NCBI GenBank assembly: GCA_018396615.1
Contig: JAGTQT010000009.1
Span: 1 to 22,142 of the forward strand
DNA length: 22,142 nt
From: Candidatus Bathyarchaeota archaeon
GTDB lineage: Archaea > Thermoproteota > Bathyarchaeia > Bathyarchaeales > Bathycorpusculaceae
Direction: 5' to 3'
Part shown: piece after piece, positions 1 through 6,710 of the stretch
Numbering within the stretch: position 1 is the stretch's first letter
Layout: the number at the start of each line of letters is the position of its first letter
Position numbers and translations under genes: made by a program
Notes under the pieces: model-generated
Told to the model about the DNA's origin: nothing
Databases searched by the model: none
What the model saw: only the letters and a program-made list of their open reading frames with translations

Positions 1-1185
1 CCCAAAGATTGTTATTAACGAGAAAGTGGAGTTCGTCGGAGCGGTTCCAGAGAACCTGTTCCTGCAGGGGTTAGTAGATTCCAGTCTTCCAATCTCAGGC
101 GTTGGGTTGTGTCTGTTTATCTCATCTATGAAGATGACTCCGGGATCCCCGCTTATCCAAGCAGACCGCGCCATGAGATCCCAAACTGTTTTTGCCTCCA
201 GTTTTCCAGTTTTTTCGCCGTTTCTCGGGTTAATCATCCAGTATTCTTCGTTTCTCTCAAGCGCTTCTATAAAGCCGTCTGTGACGGCGACTGATATGTT
301 GAAGTTTGAAAGGAATCCTGGCTTCTGCTTGGAGGTTATGAATTCTATGATGTCTGGGTGGTCACAGCGCAGTATCGCCATCATGGCCCCTCGCCGCTTG
401 CCACCAGCCTTGATCACTTCGGTTGCCGTGTCAAAAACGCGCATGAAGCTCACAGGACCGGAGGCCACTCCTTTCGTTGACTTTACTATGTCGCCTTTAG
501 GTCGGAGCCTAGAGAAGTCGAAGCCTACACCTCCGCCACTTTTCTCAATTAACGCCATGTTCTTCACAGCGGTGAATATGCTTTCAAGGGAGTCTTCGAC
601 TGGTAGCACAAAGCACGCGGACAGTTGCCCAAGCGGTGTTCCGGCATTGAAAAGCGTCGGCGAGTTAGGGACAAATTCCAGTCTAGCCATCATCTCATAG
701 AAGATTTTCTGGCTTCTGGCTGCATCATCGCCGTACCTTTTGTCTACCCGCGCAATAGCCTTCGCAATTCTCATAAACATCTGCGCAGGGTTTTCGATGA
801 TGTTTTCGTTCATGTCCTTCAAAAGATATCTTTTGCCCAAGACTTCAAGTGCGTTGACACTTAGTTTCGGTTCGCCGATTCCAAGCTTGGCAAGCTCTCT
901 TATTTCTTGTTTTTTCTTTCTAAAGGATTGGTACTCTTCGGCAACTTTTTGGTAGCCGCTTTTGTTAAGAACCTCTATAACCGTGTCCTGAGCATCTTCA
1001 ACAGATGGAACCTTCTCAGGAAAACGCTTTTCTAAAAGGTTGACAACTTGAATGGTTACTTTTTCAGCCTTTTCTCCGTCTCCCAGCTCTACGGCGATGA
1101 AGGCTTTGTGAACCGCGTCTTTGATGCGGCTTGCCTCAAAATCAACAACTTGCCCGTCTCTTTTCTTGATTTTGCTTATTGGCAT
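1..1185 (-). CDS. nrdJ: Class II (adenosylcobalamin-dependent) ribonucleotide reductase, N-terminal part, runs off the window
   Basis: It would reduce ribonucleotides to deoxyribonucleotides using adenosylcobalamin to make a thiyl radical. The first 395 residues are present from an ATG at 1185. Residues 1-95 look like an ATP-cone (KKRDGQVVDFEASRI). The catalytic barrel follows with NSPTLFNAG (about 174-182), the redox cysteine in LSACFVLP (C191), EKSGGGVGFDFSRLRPKGD (about 214-232) and TNPC (C374, the radical-site cysteine). Families normally read NPCGE(Q/E) here; this frame gives NPCRN and then unrelated residues to the window edge, so the catalytic Glu is missing. In another frame the bases after the Cys codon give E-Q-V-L, suggesting a one-base deletion, an assembly error at the edge, or less likely an intein. 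A possible TATA (GCTAAATAG, minus strand near 1222) lies upstream. Rubredoxin is encoded just upstream. Family assignment is firm; intactness is unknown. Confidence 0.9.
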   Translation of the reverse strand, partial: MPISKIKKRDGQVVDFEASRIKDAVHKAFIAVELGDGEKAEKVTIQVVNLLEKRFPEKVPSVEDAQDTVIEVLNKSGYQKVAEEYQSFRKKKQEIRELAKLGIGEPKLSVNALEVLGKRYLLKDMNENIIENPAQMFMRIAKAIARVDKRYGDDAARSQKIFYEMMARLEFVPNSPTLFNAGTPLGQLSACFVLPVEDSLESIFTAVKNMALIEKSGGGVGFDFSRLRPKGDIVKSTKGVASGPVSFMRVFDTATEVIKAGGKRRGAMMAILRCDHPDIIEFITSKQKPGFLSNFNISVAVTDGFIEALERNEEYWMINPRNGEKTGKLEAKTVWDLMARSAWISGDPGVIFIDEINRHNPTPEIGRLESTNPCRNRFSGTAPTNSTFSLITIFG

Positions 1186-1256
1186 TGTTACCCAAACTTA
1201 CTCTGATGTAGCCGAGGCTATTTAGCTTTTGAAAGAAGAAACAACGAAGCGGACGC

Positions 1257-1418
1257 CTAGGTTTTCTTGACAAATTGGTCTTTGCCTGCACCGCAGACGG
1301 GGCATACCCAGTCTTCAGGCAAGTCTTCAAAAGGCGTTCCGGCTTTGACGCCGTGTTCTGGGTCTCCGACTTCTGGATCATAAACATACCCGCATATTGT
1401 ACACTCCCACTTGGTCAT
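1257..1418 (-). CDS. rub: Rubredoxin
   Basis: This is a 53-residue one-iron electron carrier of the cytoplasm. The four iron-binding cysteines are all visible as two knuckles: CTICG (C6, C9) and CPVCG (C39, C42). The usual YVYDPEVGD and DLPEDWVCP motifs are also present, and the length is typical of the family. The start is an ATG at 1418 with a strong Shine-Dalgarno (GGAGGT) seven bases upstream. A TATA-like CTTATATAG (minus strand, 1461-1469) lies about 25 bases before the expected transcript start, so the gene probably has its own promoter. Rubredoxins in anaerobes pass electrons to superoxide reductase, rubrerythrin or flavodiiron proteins; the partner is not in this window. The neighbouring nrdJ starts 71 bases downstream and could be co-transcribed. 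Confidence 0.96.
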   Translation of the reverse strand: MTKWECTICGYVYDPEVGDPEHGVKAGTPFEDLPEDWVCPVCGAGKDQFVKKT

Positions 1419-1460
1419 TGAGCCGACCTCCAAGTTGATTGTAGAGTTTGTGCGTTTACG

Positions 1461-1469
1461 CTATATAAG
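1461..1469 (-). promoter_or_regulatory. TATA box for rubredoxin
   Basis: Read on the minus strand the sequence is CTTATATAG, a close match to archaeal TATA elements. Transcription would start near 1437-1440, about 20 bases before the rubredoxin ATG and just ahead of its GGAGGT ribosome site. The placement is consistent, but no transcript is shown. Confidence 0.55.
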
Positions 1470-1490
1470 GTCTGCCGTCACTTTGAGAAC

Positions 1491-1649
1491 CTATTTAGCT
1501 TTTTCTTTTTGTTTGTATCTTTCGGCGCACTTGACGCAGCAGAACACGTATTCCTTTCCATCGATCATGGTCTTGTAAGCCGCAAGCTTGCAGGCATCTG
1601 ACTGGATTTCTGCTTTGCAGAATTCGCATCTGACAAATTTTGGCTTCAT
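1491..1649 (-). CDS. Small TRASH/YHS-like cysteine-rich metal-binding protein
   Basis: This is a 52-residue basic protein with six cysteines: C8-x2-C11, C20, then C37-C38-x2-C41 in the string VFCCVKCAERY. The spacing resembles TRASH or MYM-type zinc-binding modules, in which a short treble-clef-like fold holds one metal ion. No other domain is present. Its ATG at 1649 overlaps the iscU stop as ATGA, with a GAGGTG ribosome site inside the end of iscU, so it is translationally coupled to iscU and belongs to the sulfur operon. A role in metal sensing, metal delivery or assisting Fe-S assembly would fit the position, but this is inference. The C-terminus is lysine-rich (KQKEKAK). It was easy to miss because of its size; the coupling and ribosome site make it convincing. 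Confidence 0.8.
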   Translation of the reverse strand: MKPKFVRCEFCKAEIQSDACKLAAYKTMIDGKEYVFCCVKCAERYKQKEKAK

Positions 1650-2029
1650 TTCTTCACCTCTTCTCCGCGCCTTTTGTAGTAATCTTCAATCGCAGCATGC
1701 AACGCGTCAGCTGCAAGATTGGAGCAGTGCATTTTCACAGGCGGCAGTCCACCAAGCGAGTCGGCAACGTCTCCGCGTGTTATTTTCATAGCTTCCTCCA
1801 GAGTTTTGCCTTTCGCCAGTTCAGTTATCATGCTGCTTGTAGCTATTGCGGAACCGCAGCCGAAAGTCTTGAATTTTATGTCTATAAGTCTGTTGTCTTT
1901 CACCTTGATGTAGATTGTCATAAGGTCGCCGCATACAGGATTTCCAACTGTGCCCACGCCGTCAGCATCAGGGATTTCGCCCATGTTGCGCGGATTTTTG
2001 AAGTGATCCATAACCTTTTCAGTATACAT
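1646..2029 (-). CDS. iscU: Iron-sulfur cluster assembly scaffold IscU
   Basis: This 127-residue scaffold is where [2Fe-2S] or [4Fe-4S] clusters are built before transfer to target proteins. All three cluster cysteines are visible: C33 in NPVCGD (with D35), C58 in FGCGSA and C102 in KMHCSN, next to H101. The LPPVK motif (95-99), bound in bacteria by the chaperone HscA, is preserved although no HscA or HscB is nearby. Length and motif order are typical of IscU rather than SufU. The start is the ATG at 2029, which overlaps the iscS stop as TAATG, so the two are translationally coupled. This pairing with iscS is the classical arrangement for handing sulfur from desulfurase to scaffold. Confidence 0.96.
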   Translation of the reverse strand: MYTEKVMDHFKNPRNMGEIPDADGVGTVGNPVCGDLMTIYIKVKDNRLIDIKFKTFGCGSAIATSSMITELAKGKTLEEAMKITRGDVADSLGGLPPVKMHCSNLAADALHAAIEDYYKRRGEEVKK

Positions 2030-3213
2030 TAGTCAACCAGCTCCTTCGGAGTTAAGGGAGACATCGCTCTTAACCTTTTTACTATGCTGGGCATAACAGC
2101 TACAACATGGTTAACTTCTTCTTCAGTGCTCTGTTTGCCAAGCGTAAACATCAGCGAGCCATGAGCCTCTTCATGCTTCAAGCCTATAGCAAGCAGCACA
2201 TGCGATGGCTCCAGAGTCTTCGCCGTGCAAGCCGAGCCAGAAGAGGCGAAGACACCTTCCATTTCGAGGCTCAACAGCATTGATTCTCCTTCTATGAAGC
2301 TGTATCTAACTGAAACGTTGTCTGGTAGCCGCCGAGTTGGATGCCCATTCAGGAAAGAGTAGGGCGCAGCCTCAAGCAAGCCCTTGATCAGCTTATCCCT
2401 AAGTCTAGTCAAATGCTCAGCACGCGTGGGCATTTCTTTCTTGGTTAGTTCTGCTGCCTTTCCAAAGCCAACGATTGCTGGAATGTTCTCGGTTCCTGAT
2501 CGTAAGCCTTTTTCCTGTCCGCCGCCATGCAGCAGCGGCTCCAATCTGGTTCCGTCTTTTACATAAAGTGCCCCTGTTCCTTTTGGCCCATACATGTCGT
2601 TTGAAGAGATCGTCAGCAGATCTATTCCTTCGATTTTAACATCTATTGGGATCTGCCCGCATGCCGCGGTTGCGTCAACATGGAGATAGGCTTTTCTTGA
2701 ATGGACTATTTTGCTGATTTCTCCTATGGACTGTATGGTTCCGATTTCACCGTTCGCATATGCCACAGAGACTAGCACCGTATTTTCTGCGAGTTTTTCC
2801 TCAAGAGCCTCCAAGTCTAAAAAGCCATAGCTATCAACCGGAAGAAACAAGGTTTCGAAGCCTTTCGTGGTCAAGTATTTGCATGAGTTGATTACGGACA
2901 TGTGCTCGATCCTTGAAGCAAGAATTCGCGTTCCCTTGTCCTTGTTGCGGTATGCTACGCCCTTAATTGCCAAGTTATTGCTTTCTGTGGCTCCGGAAGT
3001 GAAAACAATGGTCTCCTTTTTCTCAGCGTTAATTAACTCAGCTATCTTGGCGCGTGCTTCGTCAAGTGCCTTTCTTGCTTCCTGACCCATGCCGTGAAGC
3101 GATGATGGATTGCCGTATGATTTTTGCATGTAAGGCAGCATCGCCTCTACTACGCGCTCGTCAACAGGTTTCCCTGAAGAGTGATCCATATAGATGCGTT
3201 TAGTTGCAGACAT
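2029..3213 (-). CDS. iscS: Cysteine desulfurase-like IscS lacking the PLP lysine
   Basis: This 394-residue fold-type I aminotransferase-family protein normally takes sulfur from cysteine and passes a persulfide to IscU. Seen here: GATESNN (74-80), IEHMSV with H104, D180 in LHVDATA, the mobile-loop cysteine C329 in SSGSACT, and RSGTEN (238-243). The usual Schiff-base motif SxHK-YGPKG reads SSNDMYGPKG, so position 206 is Asp (codon GAC at 2596-2598) and the preceding His is Asn. The glutamine normally contacting PLP three residues after D180 is Ala183. Loss of the PLP lysine to Asp is known from Archaeoglobus fulgidus IscS (recalled from literature), which still supports cluster assembly with IscU. 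It therefore probably does not desulfurate cysteine as usual. The start is ATG at 3213, 12 bases after the dsrE-like stop. Confidence 0.93.
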   Translation of the reverse strand: MSATKRIYMDHSSGKPVDERVVEAMLPYMQKSYGNPSSLHGMGQEARKALDEARAKIAELINAEKKETIVFTSGATESNNLAIKGVAYRNKDKGTRILASRIEHMSVINSCKYLTTKGFETLFLPVDSYGFLDLEALEEKLAENTVLVSVAYANGEIGTIQSIGEISKIVHSRKAYLHVDATAACGQIPIDVKIEGIDLLTISSNDMYGPKGTGALYVKDGTRLEPLLHGGGQEKGLRSGTENIPAIVGFGKAAELTKKEMPTRAEHLTRLRDKLIKGLLEAAPYSFLNGHPTRRLPDNVSVRYSFIEGESMLLSLEMEGVFASSGSACTAKTLEPSHVLLAIGLKHEEAHGSLMFTLGKQSTEEEVNHVVAVMPSIVKRLRAMSPLTPKELVD

Positions 3214-3225
3214 GTTCTGGCTCGC

Positions 3226-3594
3226 TTAGAAACATAGAACCGAATCAGCGTTAAGAGCTAAGTCGTTAAGGGTTGCGGCGCCAACAATATTAGCTTCGGG
3301 AGCAAAGTCGCCTCGTGGGATTCCAAGCAGACCGCAGCTTTGCTCGCAGACCATAATCTTCACGCCGGCTTTTACAGCTTGGTTCATTACGTCTTTAAGC
3401 GATGGGAAGCTGCCTATCTTGATTTTTTCTGCCTCTCCTTTCTTGACAAGTGTTACGCCTTTTATGAGGAAATATATGGTTGCATCGATATTCATCATTG
3501 CAGCAGTTGTGGCAAGAATAAACGGTGCGTATGCACGTTCTGGGTGGTCAACTCCGCTTGTCTGAATATAAAGTATTTTTTTCTTTCCACTCAA
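3226..3594 (-). CDS. DsrE/DsrF-like sulfur-relay family protein
   Basis: This 122-residue protein has the DsrE/TusD-type layout: an N-terminal strand (KKILYIQTSG), an FILATTAAM helix, and cysteines C83 and C87 in the segment MVCEQSCGLLGI, where the family keeps its sulfur-accepting cysteine. A third cysteine sits next to the C-terminus (C121). DsrE-like proteins accept persulfide sulfur from TusA or rhodanese-type carriers. The start is TTG at 3594, chosen because AGGTGA, overlapping the end of tusA, lies six bases upstream. It sits between tusA and iscS, so a role as sulfur donor or carrier for the IscS-IscU pair is a reasonable inference. Members of this superfamily are hard to tell apart by sequence, so the exact partner is unknown. 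Confidence 0.85.
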   Translation of the reverse strand: MSGKKKILYIQTSGVDHPERAYAPFILATTAAMMNIDATIYFLIKGVTLVKKGEAEKIKIGSFPSLKDVMNQAVKAGVKIMVCEQSCGLLGIPRGDFAPEANIVGAATLNDLALNADSVLCF

Positions 3595-3600
3595 ACGATT

Positions 3601-3837
3601 TCACCTAGCCTTCCTGATCAAAACGCGAACCATGTTTCCTTCTTTACTTTTGCTCAGCACATCATGCCCAAGATTTCTCGCTAGGCTTTCTATGTCTGAC
3701 TCCGCCGCAGGATCATCAGCTAAAATCTCGAGAACTTCTCCAGGCTTCATTTCGTCAAGCTCCAGTCTTGTCTTGAAAACTGGCTCAGGGCAGTATAATC
3801 CTAAGCAGTCCAGCGTCCTGTCAGGTTTGGTTTTCAC
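3601..3837 (-). CDS. tusA: TusA-family sulfur carrier protein
   Basis: This 78-residue protein of the SirA/TusA/YeeD family binds sulfur as a persulfide on a conserved cysteine and relays it between enzymes. The signature reads LDCLGLYCPEPVFKT, with C16 as the CPxP sulfur-carrying cysteine and C11 nearby. The rest shows the expected two-layer fold pattern (MKPGEVLEILADDPAAESD, then a C-terminal strand MVRVLIRKA). The start is GTG at 3837, supported by a GGTGG ribosome site five bases upstream and by a TATA-like AAGTTTAA (minus strand, 3873-3880) giving a start of transcription near 3850. It is the first gene of the operon tusA, dsrE-like, iscS, iscU, Cys-rich protein, suggesting that it delivers sulfur into cluster assembly. 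Confidence 0.92.
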   Translation of the reverse strand: MKTKPDRTLDCLGLYCPEPVFKTRLELDEMKPGEVLEILADDPAAESDIESLARNLGHDVLSKSKEGNMVRVLIRKAR

Positions 3838-3872
3838 AAGTCCACCTATAGGAAAAGTATGGAACAGTGCTG

Positions 3873-3880
3873 TTAAACTT
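3873..3880 (-). promoter_or_regulatory. TATA box of the sulfur operon
   Basis: The minus strand reads AAGTTTAA inside an A/T-rich stretch. A start of transcription near 3850 would leave a leader of about 13 bases carrying the tusA ribosome site. It faces the OFOR promoter on the other strand, so 3838-4048 is a divergent control region. Confidence 0.45.
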
Positions 3881-4008
3881 TTCTTAAGATCAGCCTACCT
3901 ATACATGAATGTTACTCCCCAAAAAGAGGCGAACTGTTCACGCGTTTTCTAGCACTAAAAACCTTGATTTATGAATGCTCTAGTTGGTTTCTGTAAAACC
4001 GAAACATC

Positions 4009-4016
4009 TTTAATAA
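4009..4016 (+). promoter_or_regulatory. TATA box of the OFOR operon; decides the start
   Basis: TTTAATAA is preceded by purine-rich CGAAAC that fits a TFB-recognition element. Transcription would begin near 4036-4040, which lies after the in-frame ATGs at 3971 and 4028 and leaves ATG 4049 as the first usable start with almost no leader. Confidence 0.55.
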
Positions 4017-4048
4017 TTGATACAACAATGTTTAACCAGTGGCCGGAT

Positions 4049-5803
4049 ATGGAAAACGGTGATTTCTCTTTTCTTATTGGAGGTGAAGCTGGAGCTGGAA
4101 TTGCGCGGGCAGGTTTTCTTTTCGCTAAGGCTTGCATGCGGGGAGGACTGCACGTTTTTGGAACGAACGATTATCAGTCACTTATTCGGGGAGGACACAA
4201 CTTCTACGTTGCCAGAGTTTCGGACCGCGAAGTTTTTTCCCAGATGGACTTTGTGCATCTGATAATTGCCCTGAATTCCGAAACCGTGGTGCTGCATAGA
4301 AATAAGCTTGTTCCAAACGGCGGCGTAATCTACGATAAGGATGACCTTAGCCAAACCCGCGAAGAGCCCAATAGCAGCGTGAAGTTTTACCCAGTTCCCA
4401 TGAGAAGAATTGTCATAGAGGAACTTAAAGAACCACACAACCTCATCATAATGAACAGCGTTGCTCTAGGTGCCGCAACAGCCGTCACGGATTATGATCT
4501 CAACTTACTTGCAGAGCTTCTCAAGGAGACCTTCAAACCTGAAATCGCTGAAACCAACATAAAAGCGGCAAGAATAGGATACAACTACATTAAAGAACAT
4601 TTTGAAGCAAATTTCGAACACAAGCTCAGAAAAATGGCTCAAACCAAAAGCCCCAGAATCTTCCTAAACGGAAACGAAGCAGTAGGGTTAGGTGCTCTCA
4701 AAGCCGGCTGCAAACTCTACGTAAGCTATCCTATGACCCCCACGACAGGGCTACTTCACTTTATGGCTTCAAACGAACGCGACTTCAACATGGTCACAAT
4801 CCAGCCTGAAGGCGAAATCGCAGCTATAAACATGGCAATAGGCGCAGCATACGCCGGCGTAAGAGCCATGACCGCAACCTCGGGCGGAGGCTTCTGCCTG
4901 ATGAGCGAGGGTCTCGGAATGAGTGGAATGACTGAAACGCCGATCGTGGTAATGGTTGGACAGAGACCTGGACCCAGCACTGGATTGCCTACGTATACGG
5001 CGCAGGGAGATCTACGTTTTGTTATTCACGCTTCTCAAGGTGAATTTCCAAGAATAGTTATTGCCCCCGGAGATTTCGAAGAATGCTTCTACGAGACTGT
5101 AAGAGCGTTTAATTGGGCTGAAAAATATCAGTTGCCGGTCATACTTTTGACTGACAAATATGTTTTGGAAAGCGAAGTTTCCGCTGAACGTTTTGACATG
5201 GACAAGGTGACGATCGAGCGGGGACTGGTGATTCGAGACAGCTATACTGAAAGCCGAGTTTATGGCAGGTATGAAGTAACCGAAACCGGGGCGTCGCCTA
5301 GGGCTATTCCGTCAACAGCAGGAGCGATTGTTCGGGCAAATTCGGATGAACATGACGAGTTCGGACTCGTCACTGAAGACCCAGCTGTTACGACGACGAT
5401 GTGCGAGAAGAGAATGCGGAAACTGTACTACGTGAAGAGGGAAATTGAAGAGAGAAACATTGAAACAACAAAGTTCTACGGCTCTGAAGAAGCAGAGGCA
5501 ACGATTATTTCATGGGGCTCAACAAAAGGTCCGATCAAAGAAGCGCTAAGGCTGCTGAGCGCTGAAGGCAAAAATGTAAACTTTTTGCAGATTTTGTATC
5601 TGCATCCTTTTCCGAAAGCGAAGGTCGAAGAAGCAATGAACAAAGCTAGAAAGACTGCCGTGGTTGAAAACAACAATACGTCTCAGCTTTCCAGCCTTAT
5701 CCGAGATCATGTTTTAAGAAAAGTGGATCACAAGATCCTGAAATATGACGGGAGACCGTTCAGTCCTATCATGCTGGCAGAGAGGATAAAGGAGGTGCTC
5801 TAG
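4049..5803 (+). CDS. 2-oxoacid:ferredoxin oxidoreductase, fused gamma-alpha subunit
   Basis: With the beta subunit downstream, it oxidatively decarboxylates a 2-oxoacid to acyl-CoA and reduces ferredoxin, or runs in reverse for CO2 fixation. From ATG 4049 it has 584 residues. The gamma domain comes first (FSFLIGGEAGAGIARAG, then SLIRGGHNFYVARVS), to about residue 190. The alpha domain follows with NGNEAVGLGALKAGC, the substrate-binding YPMTPTT motif (usually YPITPSS) and EGEIAAINMAIGAAYAGVRA. Fusion of gamma to alpha with a separate beta is the two-subunit arrangement known from crenarchaeal OFORs such as Sulfolobus, where the large subunit is of similar length. ATGs at 3971 and 4028 are in frame but lie before or at the predicted transcript start. 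Substrate (pyruvate, 2-oxoglutarate or other) cannot be read from these motifs. Confidence 0.93.
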   Translation: MENGDFSFLIGGEAGAGIARAGFLFAKACMRGGLHVFGTNDYQSLIRGGHNFYVARVSDREVFSQMDFVHLIIALNSETVVLHRNKLVPNGGVIYDKDDLSQTREEPNSSVKFYPVPMRRIVIEELKEPHNLIIMNSVALGAATAVTDYDLNLLAELLKETFKPEIAETNIKAARIGYNYIKEHFEANFEHKLRKMAQTKSPRIFLNGNEAVGLGALKAGCKLYVSYPMTPTTGLLHFMASNERDFNMVTIQPEGEIAAINMAIGAAYAGVRAMTATSGGGFCLMSEGLGMSGMTETPIVVMVGQRPGPSTGLPTYTAQGDLRFVIHASQGEFPRIVIAPGDFEECFYETVRAFNWAEKYQLPVILLTDKYVLESEVSAERFDMDKVTIERGLVIRDSYTESRVYGRYEVTETGASPRAIPSTAGAIVRANSDEHDEFGLVTEDPAVTTTMCEKRMRKLYYVKREIEERNIETTKFYGSEEAEATIISWGSTKGPIKEALRLLSAEGKNVNFLQILYLHPFPKAKVEEAMNKARKTAVVENNNTSQLSSLIRDHVLRKVDHKILKYDGRPFSPIMLAERIKEVL

Positions 5804-5804
5804 A

Positions 5805-6662
5805 ATGGTTTCTTTGCAGGATCTAAACACTTCAAAGAAGATCACATGGTGTCCTGGATGCGGCAACTTTGGTATAATCGCGGCTTTTAAGGGAGCGCTT
5901 GTTGAGCTTGGTTTAGAAAGGGAGCGGGTTGTTGTGGTGAGCGGCATTGGCTGTCACGGAAAGATGGCTGATTACGTGAATGTCAATTCCTTCCACGGGA
6001 TTCATGGAAGAGTCTTGCCGGTAGCCACTGGCATAAAGCTGGCTAATTCTGGTTTGACTGTTTTCGGGTTCTCTGGAGACGCTGACTGCTATGACGAGGG
6101 GTGGGATCACTTCTGCCATGCTATAAGGAGAAATGTTGACATCACCCTTATTGTGCACAACAATATGGTTTTAGGCTTAACTACAGGACAGACAACAGCG
6201 ACCAGCCAGACAGGCTTCAGAACGAAGTCAACTCCATTCGGCGCGGCTGTTCCTCCTCTAAACCCGATTGCGCACGCGATTGTAAGTCATGGAACTTTCG
6301 TGGCACGCGGCTTCTCTGGAGACCCTAAGCACCTGCAAGGCCTAATAGTGCAGGCAGCTAGACACAGAGGCTTCGGCTACATTGATGTCTTTCAGCCATG
6401 CGTCACCTTCAACTACCTGAATACTTACGAGTGGTTTAGACAGAGAATCTACAAGCTTGAAGAGACTGGACATGACGCGGGCAACAGGTGGAAGGCGCTG
6501 GAGAAGAGTTTCGAGTGGGGTGACCGCATACCCATCGGCATTTTCTACAAAGAAGAGCGCCCCACATTCAACGACAATTTCCCACAGCTAAAGGACAAGA
6601 CACTTGAAGGCATGCAGATAGACAAAGTGAATGTTGACCTTATCCTGCAAAGTATGAGCTAA
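5805..6662 (+). CDS. 2-oxoacid:ferredoxin oxidoreductase, beta subunit (TPP-binding)
   Basis: This 285-residue subunit carries thiamine diphosphate and one [4Fe-4S] cluster. Four candidate cluster cysteines are visible: C16 and C19 in WCPGCGN, C50 in GIGCHG and C199 in FQPCVTFN. The Mg-TPP motif normally reads GDGD...N; here it is GDADCYDEGWDH (91-102), so the second Gly is Ala and the usual Asn may be Asp. The later segment HNNMVLGLTTGQTTATSQTG (118-137) corresponds to the family's NxxYGLTxGQ. It starts with ATG at 5805, one base after the alpha stop, with GGAGGTG seven bases upstream, so the two subunits are tightly co-expressed. The motif changes may mark a subfamily with unusual substrate rather than loss of function. 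Confidence 0.93.
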   Translation: MVSLQDLNTSKKITWCPGCGNFGIIAAFKGALVELGLERERVVVVSGIGCHGKMADYVNVNSFHGIHGRVLPVATGIKLANSGLTVFGFSGDADCYDEGWDHFCHAIRRNVDITLIVHNNMVLGLTTGQTTATSQTGFRTKSTPFGAAVPPLNPIAHAIVSHGTFVARGFSGDPKHLQGLIVQAARHRGFGYIDVFQPCVTFNYLNTYEWFRQRIYKLEETGHDAGNRWKALEKSFEWGDRIPIGIFYKEERPTFNDNFPQLKDKTLEGMQIDKVNVDLILQSMS

Positions 6663-6671
6663 AGATAAAAC

Positions 6672-6681
6672 ATAATAATAT
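6672..6681 (+). promoter_or_regulatory. TATA box for sod
   Basis: ATAATAATAT lies about 25 bases before the expected transcript start near 6699. The leader would be about 12 bases, carrying GTGAT as ribosome site. It gives sod its own promoter separate from the OFOR operon, which ends at 6662. Confidence 0.5.
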
Positions 6682-6710
6682 CACATGCCGAGTAGTTAAC
6701 AGTGATCTCT

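Noticed and set aside
1..66. Intein in the ribonucleotide reductase
   Set aside because: It would start at the right cysteine, but the visible residues lack an intein block A pattern and the window ends too early; kept only as an alternative.
26..700. Plus-strand open frame opposite the ribonucleotide reductase, including ENLFLQG resembling a protease site
   Set aside because: Shadow of nrdJ; the peptide resemblance is chance.
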